From: Azospirillum brasilense
Lineage (GTDB): Bacteria > Pseudomonadota > Alphaproteobacteria > Azospirillales > Azospirillaceae
NCBI RefSeq assembly: GCF_001315015.1
Contig: NZ_CP012915.1
Coordinates: 992,001-1,056,000 of the forward strand
Direction: 5' to 3'
Length of the DNA stretch: 64,000 nucleotides
Positions 53,503 to 64,000 of the stretch are shown one piece after another (the first letter of the stretch is position 1; each line of letters begins with the position of its first letter). Position numbers and translations under genes: made by a program. The notes below the pieces were generated by a model, which was not told the DNA's origin, did not search any database, and saw nothing but the letters and a program-made list of their open reading frames with translations.

Positions 53503-64000
<10,498 letters not shown>

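Overview
The window is high-GC DNA with the gene content of an alphaproteobacterium, most probably an Azospirillum or close relative. The reasons are FlbT-type flagellin control, sigma54-type flagellar promoter elements, FlmG-like TPR-glycosyltransferases, an RpoH with the family's box, cytochrome bd genes, and typical small proteins (YdcH, DUF3309). Species assignment is inference.

Left part (1-30.2 kb): a flagellin and nonulosonate-glycosylation island. Giant modular TPR-glycosyltransferases (two modules at 640-4245, three modules at 4718-10702) lie next to flbT and one large flagellin gene. Behind the flagellin is a leftward cluster of about 14 closely packed genes, many with 4-bp stop/start overlaps. 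It holds a complete-looking small acyl-building set (KAS III, ketoreductase, AMP-ligase, two acyl carrier proteins, alpha/beta hydrolase), pseudaminic-acid genes (PseI, SpsF-type CMP-sugar synthetase, PseH-like N-acyltransferase), a GT-B glycosyltransferase, an FlmG-like TPR-GT, a sugar nucleotidyltransferase, an SDR and a Rieske oxygenase. A rightward pair (second KAS III plus SDR) and a leftward PseG plus hypothetical protein complete it. PseB and PseC are not in the window. The best reading is that the locus makes a nonulosonic acid with a custom acyl group and attaches it to flagellin. The flagellin has a GG-N10-GC sigma54-type promoter. Upstream, inside the 3' end of a KAS III gene, are five GGCA-N5-TGCC palindromes spaced in near-integral helical turns, a candidate FlbD-type enhancer.

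Middle part (30.2-52 kb): mostly housekeeping genes. These are cydAB, rpoH, an Mla/MCE lipid-transport operon (permease with fused STAS-like region, ATPase, MCE protein, lipoprotein), apt, a CocE-type hydrolase, a Fic-fold protein with degenerate active site, bacteriohemerythrin, a BON protein, a CYTH enzyme, a CorA-like protein, a metallophosphatase, a LysR/aldo-keto reductase pair and pyruvate kinase. Between the BON and CYTH genes is a consensus sigma54 promoter followed about 30 bp later by a strong intrinsic terminator, with no protein gene between: a probable tiny sigma54-dependent RNA. Two intergenic inverted-repeat elements are present.

Right part (52-64 kb): an accessory region with an IS3 orfA remnant, a comparatively AT-richer LysR regulator, and one enormous open frame starting at 53503 and leaving the window. 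It encodes a repetitive surface or secreted protein of at least 3499 residues: an N-terminal DUF4347-like domain with a His-Gly/Cys pair, SWM-like and other repeats, three clusters of five DxDGDGDLD units, and near-identical 95-residue Ig-like repeats. No rRNA, tRNA or CRISPR was seen.
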